A stretch of 64,000 nt of DNA from Bettongia penicillata ogilbyi (Eukaryota > Chordata > Mammalia > Diprotodontia > Potoroidae), in the NCBI GenBank assembly GCA_023548195.1, contig JAJHZJ010000400.1, positions 558,001 to 622,000 on the forward strand, read 5' to 3'. Position numbers and translations under genes: made by a program. Shown here in pieces: positions 1 through 11,202 of the stretch. The notes under the pieces were generated by a model that worked only from the letters and a program-made list of their open reading frames with translations, did not search any database and was not told where the DNA came from. How positions within the stretch are numbered: position 1 is the first letter of the stretch; the number at the start of each line of letters is the position of its first letter.

Positions 1-417
1 TAGGAAGTCACCAATGTACATTAACGTTACTACCTTTTCCCTTGCTTTACTGATCTTTCCTCCCCACCAACCAAGCTTGGATGATGAGATTATTATTATT
101 ATATTATATCAGAACCAGATTAGAATGGGAGGTTTTCAATATTTATACACACATGCATGCATACACAAATATGTATGTACATATGTACATAGACTAGAAG
201 GAAAATGAGATTGAAGTCTTAAGACTAAGACCGCAAAACATCATATTTCCTTTTGAATTTTTTCTATCATATATGCTTATAAATAATTTGTTATTTCCTA
301 AGATGGAATAACCAAAAAAAAAAAATAAACAACCAAAAAGTACCACTACATTTTCTAGTTTAATTGCATTTTGAAAAATGGAGACTTTTCCATTGATTTA
401 GATTAAAGATTTAATAG
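1..417. other. AT-rich unassigned sequence
   Basis: No gene or recognised interspersed repeat is seen. The stretch holds a short ATT run near 90-105 and an imperfect ACAC/ATGT alternating tract at about 147-192. Short open frames here are low complexity and look like chance. Confidence 0.5.
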
Positions 418-960
418 GCTTAGCAGCCTTGAAATGTTGCAGCAAGAAAATACATTGTCCCAGTGAAACTAATTCAGTCACTTCATGGAATACAGGGCAG
501 GTATACAACCTGTGATCTGCATCTTCTATAGAGCCCCTGTGACTCCTTTTCCTCTTGGTGTAATTACTGGTCTGTATGGAACAATTCTGGGAAATGCAAT
601 GGGGACTTTGCATTCCCTGGGAGATCTCTCTTTTGTGTGTCACTGTACTAAGTCTGAGCTTTGCCTTTATAAGGCATGTACAGGAATAGATGCCCCTGCT
701 GTTATATCTTCATCTTATTTAGAGCCTTGGAGAACAAAAGAAATTGCTATACCTCAGACCAGCAGCTGTCGCCTCCATCTGAGGGCCTTCCCTACATACT
801 GCTATCTGGGTGGTACTGGTTCATTATGCCTAGGTTTCAGTTTGGGAGAACAGTGTGCAACGCAGAAGTCAGAACTCTTCTGGGCCTATGATGCCCTTGC
901 CCTTTTGAACTTAGTTATTTTTAGTGACTTTCTTATATCCTCTCTGACCTAGAAGTATAC
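418..960 (+). other. GC-richer block with an unexplained 155-codon open frame
   Basis: This block is less AT-rich than its flanks and holds an ATG-started open frame from 485 to 952 on the plus strand, with a second overlapping frame at 676-891. The predicted peptide is rich in Leu, Ser, Cys and Thr, shows no domain or motif I know, and has no clear splice acceptor or donor positioned to make it an exon. It may be a fragment of an unrecognised repeat such as an LTR, or a chance opening in a GC-richer patch. I do not call it a gene. Confidence 0.3.
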
Positions 961-1770
961 TCATGATTTCTAACTTCTGCCAACGCCTTAAATGATGATT
1001 TAGACTTTTTTTATGGCAACAATTTTCTCATATAAGAATTACTATAAAAAGAATTATTAAATCTGATAATTTTTACTCCCAAACATAATGGATGGTCTAG
1101 TTTTGAAATCAGGACTGCCATAATAAATGATCTTAAGACTCTGTAGATAGATCATGTAGTTAATTTCTCTATACAGCATCTTTTATAAGGCATATGACTT
1201 TGTTCCTGAGGAATACTTCTTCTTTATTTATATCATGACAAGACATTAATGGATCTGCAATAGCTTATCACAAAGGTGTGCTGTCTCTAAAGAGAGCAGT
1301 ACGATGTATTTAGTGGAAAAAAGACTGACCTTGGAGTCAGGAATGTGAGGATTCGTTACCCTCAGGAAACAATCTACTTTTGTTCCCATGAAGAAATCAC
1401 TTAAACCTTCAATGCCGTTAACAAGCTTCAACTATTGTAAATTACAAATGTAATTGATTATAATGGCAAAATGATTGGATCTCATAGTATCAAACTTAAA
1501 AATTTCATAGCATAGTGAAATAAACAAAGATTAGGACAGAAAAAATTCTAAAAGTGTAAAGATTATATTTTTTAATTCAAACTCTAAATATTTATTAATA
1601 TTATGAACTTTTATACATCTATCACTTTGTCTTAGCAAACTTTTTTCCATCCCTAAAATGGGACACTGATATTTGCTTACATACTTACCATAGATGTTGT
1701 GAGGAAAACATTTTGTGGACATTAAAATGCAATTTGAATATGACTGTAATCATTATAAAAATTGCAGGTG
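961..1770. other. Unassigned sequence with a possible MIR head
   Basis: Mostly AT-rich sequence without a recognisable gene. Around 1295-1420 the plus strand carries worn MIR-like phrases: a 'tagtgg' box, 'ggagtcagg', then a 'tcacttaaacc' box. These suggest an old tRNA-derived SINE. The rest shows nothing I can name. Confidence 0.4.
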
Positions 1771-2690
1771 AATTAAGGGGCACAGAAATCATTGAGCCAA
1801 TAACCAATATGTATTAGGCATTTATTATTTGCTAGACACTGTGCTAAGTACTGAGAAAGAAAAGAAAACAAAAAGTCCCTGCCTTCAAAAGACATACATT
1901 CTAACATGAAAAATATAAATAACTAAGTATATAAAAAATACATAGAAAGTTGATGGAAAGTCATCTGAGAGGGGAAGGCATTAAATTTTGATGGAATAAA
2001 AATGACCTCTTACAGAAGGTGAGACTTGAGCTGAATCTTAAAAGAAACCAAGGAATTCAAGAATTTTGGGTGATAGGGCACAATATTCTAGGAATAGAGA
2101 ATGGGAAGTCCAAAGGAACAGAGCAGAGATGGAACATCATATTTAAGAAACTGCGAGCAGGACCAATTCTCTGGACCACAGATTTCACAAAAGATAGGAA
2201 GGGTCCATGTTATGAAAGACTCTGCAGTCCAGAGGAGTTTATATTTTATTTTGGATATGAGAGTGAGCTGCTAGTGCTCATTTTACAAGGGGTTACATGG
2301 TCACATATTTAAGCTTTTTTAAAAAAATCACCTTTAAATCTGAATGGATAATTATTTTGAGTGTATAGTGGCAAGGCCAGCAGACCATTTGGAAGGTTAA
2401 ATACTAGTTAATAGAAGATATGATGAGGGTTTGAAAAAGAATGAGATACTATAAAGCAAGAAACAATAAGATCTGAAAACAGATTGGATACAGTTGCGGG
2501 GAGGAAGTGGGGTTTAGTGAGCGTGAGGAGGGGAGCATAAAACCAAGCTTTCAAGCCTGAATTTTTATAAGTATAGTAATACCCTTGACAGTAATAACGA
2601 TTAAAAGACAAAACTTAAAGAGTTTCTGTGCTTGAGGACAGAATTGCAAGGAAATTGCAATCTAGCCAGGACAAATAATATTACAAAATT
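1771..2690 (+). repeat. Ancient dispersed repeat (LINE-type noncoding), copy A
   Basis: It opens with the conserved phrase block 'tttatt...gctagacactgtgctaagtactg', then 'agtccctgcct' and 'acattctaac'. It continues through 'cagaaggtgagacttgagctgaatctt', a 'cagattggatac' box and 'cttgacagtaata'. The same ordered phrases recur at 6.06, 9.97, 11.2, 14.6, 43.1, 51.1 and 51.8 kb. This is a widespread old mammalian repeat. I think it belongs to the L2/CR1-like group but cannot name the family. It is noncoding. Confidence 0.65.
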
Positions 2691-3177
2691 GATATAAAAT
2701 AGAAACAAGGGACAAAGTCAACACGGTGGATTCAGTAATCCAATCAGCCTCCAACAAGCTGAACTCTATCAGTATTCCCCTCCAGACAACTTTAAAACAA
2801 TGTCTCAGATCCAAATTCGGAGTGGCAGAGCCAACAAAAGGTCAGGATGAGATATTTTCCTGGCCTAAGAAAACTAAGGAGGTCAATAGCAGGTTGGTAT
2901 GGGCGCTATCCCAGAGAACATGTGATGAAGCAACTTCAGTAGGCCCTAATAGCAGCAGTACCTTTGGGAGTTCTGAGCACAAAGACTATAAAGAGGTCAG
3001 ATGACTGGTCAAAACAAGATTACAGGGTACCCTTTGCTGGCACTGGGTACAGCTGGCAGAAGTTGGCAACCTGATTAGCAAATACATATACACCATTCTG
3101 GGTCACAGTTCCAAGGCCAAAAAAGAATACTAGCAAGGCAGCTGCAGGAGAACATGGGACTTGGTCACAGTTCCAGG
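2691..3177 (-). repeat. Probable internal remnant of an endogenous retroelement
   Basis: This directly follows the 3' end of the minus-strand LTR at 3178-3785, so by position it would be primer-binding-site and leader sequence of a degraded provirus. A TGG-initiated, tRNA-complement-like stretch lies immediately downstream of the LTR end (about 3160-3176, minus strand), and a second similar one lies near 3099-3117. No gag, pol or env motif is readable, and no 3' LTR is found on the other side. It could instead be unrelated flanking DNA. Confidence 0.35.
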
Positions 3178-3785
3178 GTATAGCAGTAAGTATCCCAACA
3201 TACACAGGGGGATCTGCTAACACAAGTTCTTAGATCTGTATTCATAAAAGGAAAGGCAATTTTTGAGGGGTTGACAATCACTTTAATCAAGCACATGTAT
3301 CAGTCCTTTAAGCAAACGTATATATCATTCACTGATTTCAAGGGAGTCAGCACCCCAAACTTCAAAGAAAATGCAGAGAAATTAAAAGTCAGCAGACATG
3401 CTTCCAAAATGTCTGACCATTAACATACATACTTCCTTACCAGAAAAGGAAAATGTGGGTTTCTCAAAGTGTGGCAGGGAGGAGGCGGGGGAGTTCCTTA
3501 GCAGTTTCCAAGAGTCCTTTTCTGGCCAAACAAACACTTCTACTCAGTAAGCCCTAAAGTAAAACCTCACCCTCAGAGTATTTATACAGAGGGTGTAACC
3601 CTTTGACCCAACACCGTAGTAGAAAAACCAAAAGGTACTTGGGACCCTCCTACAAAACAACACCCCTAATGAAGCTTCCCACAACAGGAAGCATCCTCCT
3701 CAGTGATATTCAAATAGATGCTTATATTTCTTGATTATATTAAAACAAAAACAACAAAAGCTCCTATTTTGCTTGCCATTCAACA
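3178..3785 (-). repeat. Endogenous-retrovirus LTR, copy 1
   Basis: About 608 bp, homologous along its length to the LTRs at 10187-10794 (minus) and 55081-55631 (plus). Read on the minus strand it begins TGTTG near 3785. It has a TATAAATA box at 3579-3586, then an ATTAAA-type polyadenylation signal and a short U5. The end near 3178 is worn, so the terminal CA is not clear. No 5-bp duplication matches across its ends, which fits either loss by mutation or its being the 5' LTR of a truncated provirus. Confidence 0.75.
3579..3586 (-). promoter_or_regulatory. TATA box of LTR copy 1
   Basis: TATAAATA on the minus strand, inside the LTR and upstream of its ATTAAA signal. The same position is kept in the other two copies (10588-10594 and 55238-55245), which supports a real U3 promoter in the ancestral LTR. 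Present activity is unknown. Confidence 0.55.
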
Positions 3786-4029
3786 GGGTCAAGAGGAATG
3801 CTAGTGCTTGAGGCAGCAGGGAGTCTGGCTAGATTAAAAAAAAAACAAAAACAAAAAAACAAGAAAAACAAAAACAAAACAGAGCACAATCCAAGAAAGT
3901 CCTGGATCACACCACCTTGAAAGCACAAAAAATTTGCAGTTCCCCAGAACTAGCTCAGAAAACAGTAACATGGAAAAGTCTTAAACTTGGGACATTCCCT
4001 GTCCACTCCAAGATGAAAAAACCCAAATT

Positions 4030-5265
4030 TAGCATAAAGTTCAAAATCAAGAAGTAGTTTTGAAAAATGAACAAACAACAACTTTAGAAACAAAAACACT
4101 TGACCACCAAAATGCTGTTACAGCAGTAGGAAAGCCCAAGACACAAACTAAAAGAAGACAATAACAGAAAAAAAGTAAACCAAACTCCACAAAGAAAAAT
4201 GCTGACTGAACACAAGCCCAACAAAAATTCCTAAAAGCATTGAAGAAAAACATAAGAAAAGAAGAGAGAATATTGGAAAAAGAAATGAGAGGGATGCAAG
4301 AAAATTATGAAAAGAAAGTTAACATCTTAATAGAAGAGGCACAGAACGATTGAACAACAAACAGACATATATACATATACGTGTATATGTTCCATAATAT
4401 ATATTCTATTATATATACACACACATACATATATACGTTTGTGTGTGTATGCATATGTGTGTGTGCATGTATAATATTAAAAAAGAGAAATGGCCTAATG
4501 GCAAAAGAGACACAAAAATGAACTGAAGGAAAAAAAACAAAAACTCCTTTAGAAAATAGTAAGTCAAATGAGGTATAAAAATTCACTGAAGAAAATAATT
4601 CCTTAAAAAATAGAATTTGGTAACTAGAAGACAACGACTCCATGAAAAATCAGGAAAAAAGCAAAATTTAAAAACAAAAATAAAATAGAAAGAAAATGTG
4701 AAATATTTCATCATAAAAAATTAACCTGGAAAATAGATAAAGGAGAGAGAATTTAAGAATTATTGTACTAAAAGAAAGTCACAATGAACAAAAAGAGTGT
4801 AGGCATCATGTTTCTAGTAATTATTAAGGAAAACTACCCTGCTATGTTAGATTCAGAAGATGAAACAGAAATTGAGAGAGTCCATTTATCACCTCCTGAA
4901 AGAGATCCCCAAATGAAAAGTGCTAGGAATGTTATAGTGAAATGCCAGAGCCCTCAGGTCATGGAGAAAATATTTCAAACAGCAAGAAAAAAACAATTCA
5001 TATATTTTGCACTCAGAGTTAAGGACACAATTTAGTGGCTTCCTCATTAAAGGAACAAAAGACTTTGAATATGATATTCCAAAGGGCAAAGGAGCTAGGA
5101 TGATTTACCAATAAAATGGTGTAATCCTTGAGGAAAAAAAAGATATTTAATTCATTAGAGGACTTTCAAGAATTCCTGATGAAAAGATCACAGTGGAATA
5201 GAACATTCGACATTCAAACAGAAGACAAGAGAAGCTTAAAAGTGTCAACCTGAAAGAAAAGTCAT
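4030..5265 (+). pseudogene. L1 ORF1p pseudogene (RNA-binding chaperone)
   Basis: Derived from the L1 ORF1 protein, which trimerises through a coiled coil, binds RNA through an RRM-like domain and a C-terminal domain, and packages element RNA. Here the coiled-coil part near 4270-4340 (phrase 'EMRGMQENYEKKVN') is interrupted by a TA/CA microsatellite. The later part at 4784-5035 retains a readable stretch matching the region before the C-terminal domain. The end near 5150-5260 ('EDFQEFLMKRSQWNR') matches the ORF1 carboxyl end. Stops and frameshifts are frequent, so no functional protein is possible. Confidence 0.65.
4365..4475. repeat. TA/TG/CA-rich microsatellite
   Basis: An imperfect alternating purine-pyrimidine tract (ATAC, TATA, ACAC, TGTG units) lying inside the ORF1 remnant. 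Confidence 0.75.
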
Positions 5266-5599
5266 AAAGGACTAAATAAAGTTAAACTGCTTATGTTTCT
5301 ATAAGGGAAGATGATACATATAATTCCATATCATTATTAAGAACATTATCACTATTAAGTCATTTAAAAGGACAAAGAGCATGGATAGGAGTCAATTATG
5401 TTTCAATTATCTCAAATAAAATGAAGGTGTGAGGGAGAGAAATGCACTGAAAGAAGGAAGCAGGGAGAGGTAGCATGAAGAAAGTTTTCTCATATAAAAT
5501 CAGCTTGCTTTTACAGAGGAGAGGAAATAAGGATGGAAAATGGTAGGCCGTAATTGAATCTCACTATCATTAGAACTGATTTAAAGAGGAAAGAATAAA

Positions 5600-5735
5600 T
5601 GCATATACATCCATATACATGCATATGTATATGGATGTATATGGACATGTATATGGATGTATATGTATTTATTGTATGCATGTGTATTCATGTGTGACTA
5701 TATATACATACCTACACACACACACATTCAGTTGC
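5600..5735. repeat. ATGTAT/ATACAT minisatellite-like tract
   Basis: Repeated 'atatacatcc' and 'atatggatgt' units. The first and second halves are partly reverse-complementary, so a hairpin is possible. It lies in the spacer of the decayed L1-type element. Confidence 0.6.
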
Positions 5736-6059
5736 ATACAGAAATCTATATTACCTGGTAGAGAAATATGAGGAGAAGAGTATAAGAGAAAAAATGAGGG
5801 GGTGATAAAAGGAGGGCAGACTAAGTGATGCAGTGGTTAAAAGCAAAACAAATTTTTTAGAAAGAAAGAGAGAGAGGGGGAAGAAAGGAGAGAGAGAAAG
5901 AGAGAGATGAGACAGAAAAACAGAGACAGACAGACATAGACACAGATATGGACAGAGAAATAAACAAAAAAATGGTATGAAAGGAAATACACAATAAAAT
6001 TAAAAAGAAAATAATATTAAATATAGTAATTTTTTTAAAGAAAAGAGTATAGATACAAG

Positions 6060-6965
6060 GCAGTCTGGGGAAGAAGACACAAACATCTTTGGAAGGGATT
6101 GGAAATCTTCAGATAGAAGATAATATTTCAGCTGAAGTCTGAGGGAAGCTAGAGGTTACAAAAGGAAAATAGTGAGGAGAGAATTAATTGTATATAAGGA
6201 ATAGCAAGACCAGTTTGGCTGGATAATATTGTCTATGAAGAGCAGTAATATGGAATAAGGAAGGAAAAATAGGTTGAGACTGGGTTGTGAATGACTTTAA
6301 AGGCTAAACACAAGTGCTTGTATTTTTTTTTCTTTGAATAGTGAGCCACTGGGGATACTGGGTAGGGGAGAAACATGGTAAGAAATGCCTTTTTGGGGGA
6401 AAAACACTTCAGCTGTGTGGAAGATATAATAAGAATACGCTTGAGGTATTACCACCAACTGAGAGTTTATTGAAACAATCTAGGCAAAAGGTGATGAATG
6501 TTTGGACTAGGGTGGTGTTCGTGTGAGTGAAAATAAGGAGACACATAAGATAGAACATGTTGTGTACATAGAAAAGGCAAAGTTTGGAAAATGAATGAAT
6601 GCATGCAGTGAGTTAGAAAGAGGAATTGAAAGTGGCTCTGTAGTCACAAAGCTCAATGAATGGAAATACAATGCTGTCCTTGGAAGAAATAAGGACATAG
6701 GGACGGGGGAGACTTTGTGGGAGTGGGAGGACTTCAATGAGTTCTGTTTGAACATATTTATTTGGAATGCCTATAGGACATCTATCTAATTCAAAATTCC
6801 ATTAGGTAGTTGATGATGTACAAGTAGAACGCAAAAGCAACACTGGGGAACGATAGATGGATATACCTGTCATGAGCATAGAGATGATAATTAAATCATT
6901 GTGAACTGGGAAGATGATAAAGAGAGGGTGTAGATGGGGAGGAGATGAATTTAATATAGCAAATT
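6060..6965 (+). repeat. Ancient dispersed repeat, copy B
   Basis: It carries the middle and later phrase blocks of the same family as 1771-2690, in order: 'gggttgtgaatgactttaaaggc', 'gagccactgggga', 'aacaatctaggc', 'actagggtggtg', 'agttctgtttgaacat' and 'catagagatgat'. It is noncoding. Short open frames inside it on both strands are chance. Confidence 0.65.
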
Positions 6966-7179
6966 AGGGCATGCCCACAGTTTGGGGAATAAGTTGTAAG
7001 TATCAGATACTATAGTTTCTCATTAACAGTGAATAACCTGTGAGAAGTTGTATTAAAATAATTATGGCTAGATATGGCTAGATGACAGATAGACATTCTG
7101 AACATTTACACCATATTCAGAAATATCTATATGAAGACCTCCAGAATCAAAAGTGTATAGATTTGTGGGAAAATATTTA

Positions 7180-7625
7180 AAAATGCAGCTTAAAAAAAGG
7201 TCAACAAGAATTTCTGGAAATGAAGCAAGAGAGTTATTTTTTAAAGAGGTAAAATTATTTTTAAAAAGCTAATTGAGAGGAATAGAGGAAAATAAAGGGA
7301 AAATAAATATGCGTTATGGAAAAAGGTATGAAAGGGTATTAAAGAGTTTGGAGCAAAAAGTACAAAATCTTTGTCAAAAAATAACCTCCTAAAAATTAGA
7401 ATAGACCAAATAAAGACATAAAGACATAAAGAAAATACATGGAAGTCTGTGGAAAAAAACTGATGGAAAAATATGTTTACACTAGTAAAATAACTACCGA
7501 GTCAAATAGAATCAATCAAAAATTCATCAAAGTATCAAAATATTTTTTACTGTGCAGGGGCAATGTGAAGATTAAAAAAATCTATTTAGGAAAGGATTTT
7601 GTAGATGACAGAACACTAATTGTAT
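7180..7625 (+). repeat. Old L1 ORF1-like fragment
   Basis: Phrases such as 'caacaagaatttctggaaat', 'gaaaaaggtatgaaa' and 'cctaaaaattagaatagacc' resemble the coiled-coil half of an older L1 ORF1 subfamily. The sequence is A-rich and much decayed, with no usable reading frame. Confidence 0.45.
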
Positions 7626-8951
7626 GACTTATGTCAAGAGATTAGGGTTGTAGCTCATATATCTTTAGTTCCTTCTAATAATCCATGTAGAGAAAATGGA
7701 AAGACTCATGTTTATTTGTAAGTAGACTTCAGCATTTAACCAAGAATGTCATGTGTAAGAGACACTGACATCCTCATGGGACTTAAAAACCACATGTTAT
7801 CTCAATTAGAGAGTCAGGGCAGTTGAACTTTGAGAGGAGGAAGGCAGTGACAGCTGTTGTAAACCCTAAGGGAGGCCTGAGCATTTCTCCCACTCTGATG
7901 CAGCTTAAAAAAGAGAGTTCATAGATGTCTAGACTGGCATACACTAAATTATACTGCAAGTATTGAATGGGGTGTATGGCTAGAAGGAGAAGAAAGACAA
8001 CCAGATATACTTCATAGTGGAAGAGAAGTGAATCTTCATATAGTCCAAGTACTTGGGCATTGACCTCCTCCCTTTTGAGTTGGATTTGTGCTCCTCTCAG
8101 TTGGGAAATTTCTTACCTTATGAATATATTTTTCCGTTGAATTATGTTCCAAGCCAGTTTGGAATCTTAGCTATATACAATATACTGAAAACTTGGGCAG
8201 TGATGACTTTGGCTAAAGGACAGTGACCGAGTCTTCTGAACCCTTCCCTGATTATATTTGAAATAATTATGCCACATGTTATGGGATGAATTCTGATACT
8301 TCCCAATCACATTATGAAAGAAATGTGAAGTCACGTAGTCCTCTGTCAGGAAACCAACTTCTGTGATATCACCTTTCCCCACAAAAATGAATGAGGATAA
8401 GTAAAGAAAGGGAAAAATTCTGAAAATAGTTATAGATTTTTATTGACATGAAAATTATGTGTAATGGGCAAGATTTGGCAATATGATACAAATTCATCCA
8501 TTAATTATGAAATGAAAGGTTGTGGTATTTTTTTCATCTGCTACAAAGAAGTTTGTAATTAAAGGAATATTCTAAAATCACAAATTTTTAGTAAGTGAGC
8601 ACAAGCTTCCTCAGGCCTGAGCCACTGTGTAGACCAAATAAAGAAGTCCCAGAAAAAAAATGTTTTCAGAGTTTTATGTTTGTCATATATGTCTCTACAA
8701 TGCCTTGGTTATTTTAACTGACATTTTTTTTGTTTGCCATTGCTGTACTTCATTTCAGAAGATCTGTAATTTCATTGGAAATAAAGATAGCAAACTTTAT
8801 ATGCCTATGCCTTAGTTTACCAAATATTTACTGAGCAATGATTGATAAAAATAATTCGTCATCACTTGACATCCAACCTGGATGTTGCTCACACTCAAAT
8901 ATTTTATACAAATATAGAAAAAAAAAATTTCATTTGATACCTATTTGTAAT
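7626..8951. other. Unassigned, mostly single-copy-looking sequence
   Basis: No recognised repeat, RNA gene or coding exon. Short open frames, for example 8167-8382 on the minus strand, show no domain. Confidence 0.4.
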
Positions 8952-9199
8952 GGCAGCTAGGTGGCATGGTGTACAGACTGTGAGTCCTGAAGTCAGGAAG
9001 ATTCATTCTCCTAAGTTCAATGTCACCTCAGACACTTACTAACTGTGTGATACTGGGCATGTCGCTTAACCATGTTTGCCTTACTTTCATCATCTGTAAA
9101 ATGATCTGGAGAAGGAAATGGGAAACTGCTATAGAATCTCTGCCAAGAAAATCCCAACTGGGGTCTTGAAGAGTTAGCTGCAAGAGAAAATGACTGAAA
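8952..9199 (+). mobile_element. Marsupial tRNA-headed SINE with RTE/BovB-like tail
   Basis: It starts with the GGCAGCTAGGTGGC-type head and has the Pol III B-box-like 'gttcaa' region. The 'cagacacttactaactgtgtga' core follows, then 'cctt...catctgtaaaatgatctggagaaggaaatg'. It ends with the RTE/BovB-like tail ('ctgccaagaaaatccc...atgactgaa'). SINEs of this kind are noncoding and were copied by LINE machinery in trans. It is full length at both ends but diverged. Confidence 0.8.
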
Positions 9200-9213
9200 T
9201 TTTATTGATAACA

Positions 9214-9960
9214 ATTATCTTATGCTTCTTAGAACAAAATAATGAGCCAATGCCTTGAGGGAAGATCAGTTTATGTTATCTTTTGTGACATTGCAAAGGA
9301 GACATACTAAGTCTCTAATAAGAATTTAAGAGTAATCACTATCCAGTGTCAAAAATCATCAGAAACTGCTCTATCGAACTTTCTTTATCTCTATGGATAA
9401 TTTCCCCAAGCCCAAGAAAATAATAATAACAACAAGAATTTGAAGGGGAAAAAAGAGCAATTCAGATACCTGTGTGGCAATGAAATGACCTTGCTGGAGT
9501 GTGCCAGTGAGGACAAGGGCAGGGGGAGGCGAAGTACAGCAGGATAGTTTGAGCGTACAAAAGGGGGATATCAAACACTTGGATTTTAAGGATGGAATCA
9601 TCAAGGAAGCATCCATTAGATAGGGAGAGAATGAAAAGTAGAGATGAAAAATTTCTGAGAATGGAGAACATGAGATCCAGATGGCAAATAAAATAAATGA
9701 AGGCTTATATGGGCAGAAAAGATGTTGCTTCACCACAGAATGACACTAAGGAAGAATGAATGAGAAATGATGACAGGGAGATTAGAGAAGGAAAGCAGGG
9801 GAAAGAAGAACTTCATAGCAAAATGAAACCTTGCTAAATAATTAATGCTTAGAATACTACAGGGATTTCTCAATGAAATATATAGCTACTGCAAAAGATT
9901 ACTCTAGTAATCACATAGGAAAAAGCACACACACTTTAAAACTCCATAATCTCCAAATTC
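9214..9960. other. Unassigned GA-rich sequence
   Basis: The plus strand is purine-rich between about 9430 and 9800. Part of it may belong to the late section of the ancient dispersed repeat, but the match is weak. Minus-strand open frames at 9371-9736 arise from this base bias and show no domain. Confidence 0.35.
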
Positions 9961-9964
9961 TGAT

Positions 9965-10140
9965 GTTAATTATTTTCAATTTAATTCAATAAATATTTAT
10001 GAAGTACCTACTATGTCTAAGGTACTATGTCAGTCACTGGGTTACAGAGACAAAAATTAAATTATCCCTGCCCTTATGAAACTCATATTCTACCATGGTG
10101 ATATAAACAGTTCATAAATAAATACATACAAAATGTATGC
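9965..10140 (+). repeat. Ancient dispersed repeat, 5' block
   Basis: 'aataaatatttatgaagtacctactatgtctaagg' is followed by 'tccctgccctt' and 'catattctac', the opening block of the same family as at 1771. It is cut short by TA-rich sequence and the solo LTR. Confidence 0.6.
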
Positions 10141-10186
10141 TTGATATATATTTTATATACTATTTATTGTACATATATCATACTAT

Positions 10187-10794
10187 TGTATCAATAAGCA
10201 CCCCAAGGTACATGGGGACCTGTTAAAAACAGGTTTTTACATCTGTATTCATGAAGGGAAAGGCAACTTTTGAGGGATTAACAATCACTTAATCAAGCAC
10301 ATGTATCAATCCTCTAACCAAGCACATATATCAATCACCTAGCTCAGGGCAAAACACCCTGAGCCTCAAAGAAAATACAGAGAAATCAAAAGTCAACAGA
10401 CATGCTTCCAAAATGTCTGACCATAATTCAATAGACAGATTCAGCTGTCTGACCATTTGTCAGAGTGGGAAGCATGACATCTGGGTTCTCAAAGCAAGGA
10501 GGGCTTAGTGGCTTTCTAGGGTCCTCATCTGGCACTCAATCTTTCTTATCAAAACTAAGTCCCAAAGTAAAAGCTCACCCTCGGAATCTTTATACACTCT
10601 CTAGTGCCAGAGGGCATCACATCCCTTGAGAAGCAGGGTCTCATTAACAAAAGGCATGGACTTTCCTACAAATCTTTCCAGACCTGACAATGGGTAGGAA
10701 AGACCCTCCTCAGTCACATTCAAAAAAAGGCTTTATACTTCTTGATTAGACTAAAACAAAAACAGCAAAAGATCCTACTTTACTTGACATTACA
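10187..10794 (-). mobile_element. Solo LTR of an endogenous retrovirus, copy 2
   Basis: 608 bp, TG...CA at both termini, flanked by a perfect 5-bp duplication ACTAT (10182-10186 and 10795-10799), the classic footprint of retroviral integrase followed by LTR-LTR recombination. The minus strand reads TGTAATG at the start, a TATAAAG box at 10588-10594 and GATACA at the end. It is homologous to copies at 3178-3785 and 55081-55631. There is no internal coding region. Confidence 0.85.
10588..10594 (-). promoter_or_regulatory. TATA box of solo LTR copy 2
   Basis: TATAAAG on the minus strand, at the position equivalent to TATAAATA in the other two LTR copies. The downstream 'ccgagggtgag' segment is also shared. 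Confidence 0.5.
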
Positions 10795-10844
10795 ACTATC
10801 TATCAACATACGCATGTATAGTAAATAAATACCATGTGCTGGAC

Positions 10845-11092
10845 AGCTAGGCTGCACACTGACTAGAACACTGGTGCTAGAATCAAGAAGATCTGAGTTC
10901 AAACTTGGCCTCAGATACTAAGTAGCTGTGTGACCCTGGGCAAATCTGGACCCCTGCTTACCTCAGTTTCCTCATCTATAATATGGGGATAATAACAGCA
11001 GCTACCTCCCAAAGTTGTTAAGATCAAATGAGATATTAATTGCAAAGCACTTAGCACAGCACCAGTCTCTTAGTAAATACATAAACATTAGT
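10845..11092 (+). mobile_element. tRNA-headed SINE with MIR-type 3' end
   Basis: The head is 'ggacagctaggctgc', followed by 'gagttcaaacttggcctcag', 'agctgtgtgaccctgggcaa', 'cctcagtttcctcatctata' and then a MIR/L2-type tail ('aaagcacttagcacag...ttagtaaatac'). The head resembles that of the SINE at 8952, but the tail is different, so the two depended on different LINE partners. Confidence 0.75.
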
Positions 11093-11111
11093 TCTTCCTC
11101 ACAGTCTGGAA

Positions 11112-11200
11112 ATTATATACATATACCCACCTATATACATATGTAGATATAAGTGTGTGTGTATACAAAAAAATACACATGCACATGCACACATACTTTG
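11112..11200. repeat. TA/CA/TG microsatellite
   Basis: Alternating 'atatac', 'gtgtgtgt' and 'cacatgcacatgcacaca' units. Confidence 0.65.
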
Positions 11201-11202
11201 TA

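Larger units (their letters stand above)
3786..6054 (+). mobile_element. Decayed L1/HAL1-like element with ORF1 and no ORF2
   Basis: After an A-rich tract (about 3836-3880) comes sequence typical of marsupial L1 5' leader ('ctagctcagaaaacag') and then ORF1-derived sequence. ORF1 is followed by a GA-rich spacer with alternating TA/TG tracts, as in the ORF1-ORF2 spacer of L1. The element stops near 6050, where another repeat begins, and no endonuclease or reverse-transcriptase sequence follows. It may be a half-L1, or an L1 whose ORF2 half was lost. Target-site duplications were not found. Confidence 0.6.

Noticed and set aside
5600..5735. Repeated 'atacatcc/ggatgtat' units considered as a CRISPR-like or minisatellite array
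   Set aside because: There are no regular spacers or constant repeats. It is a simple-sequence tract in an L1 spacer of a eukaryotic genome.
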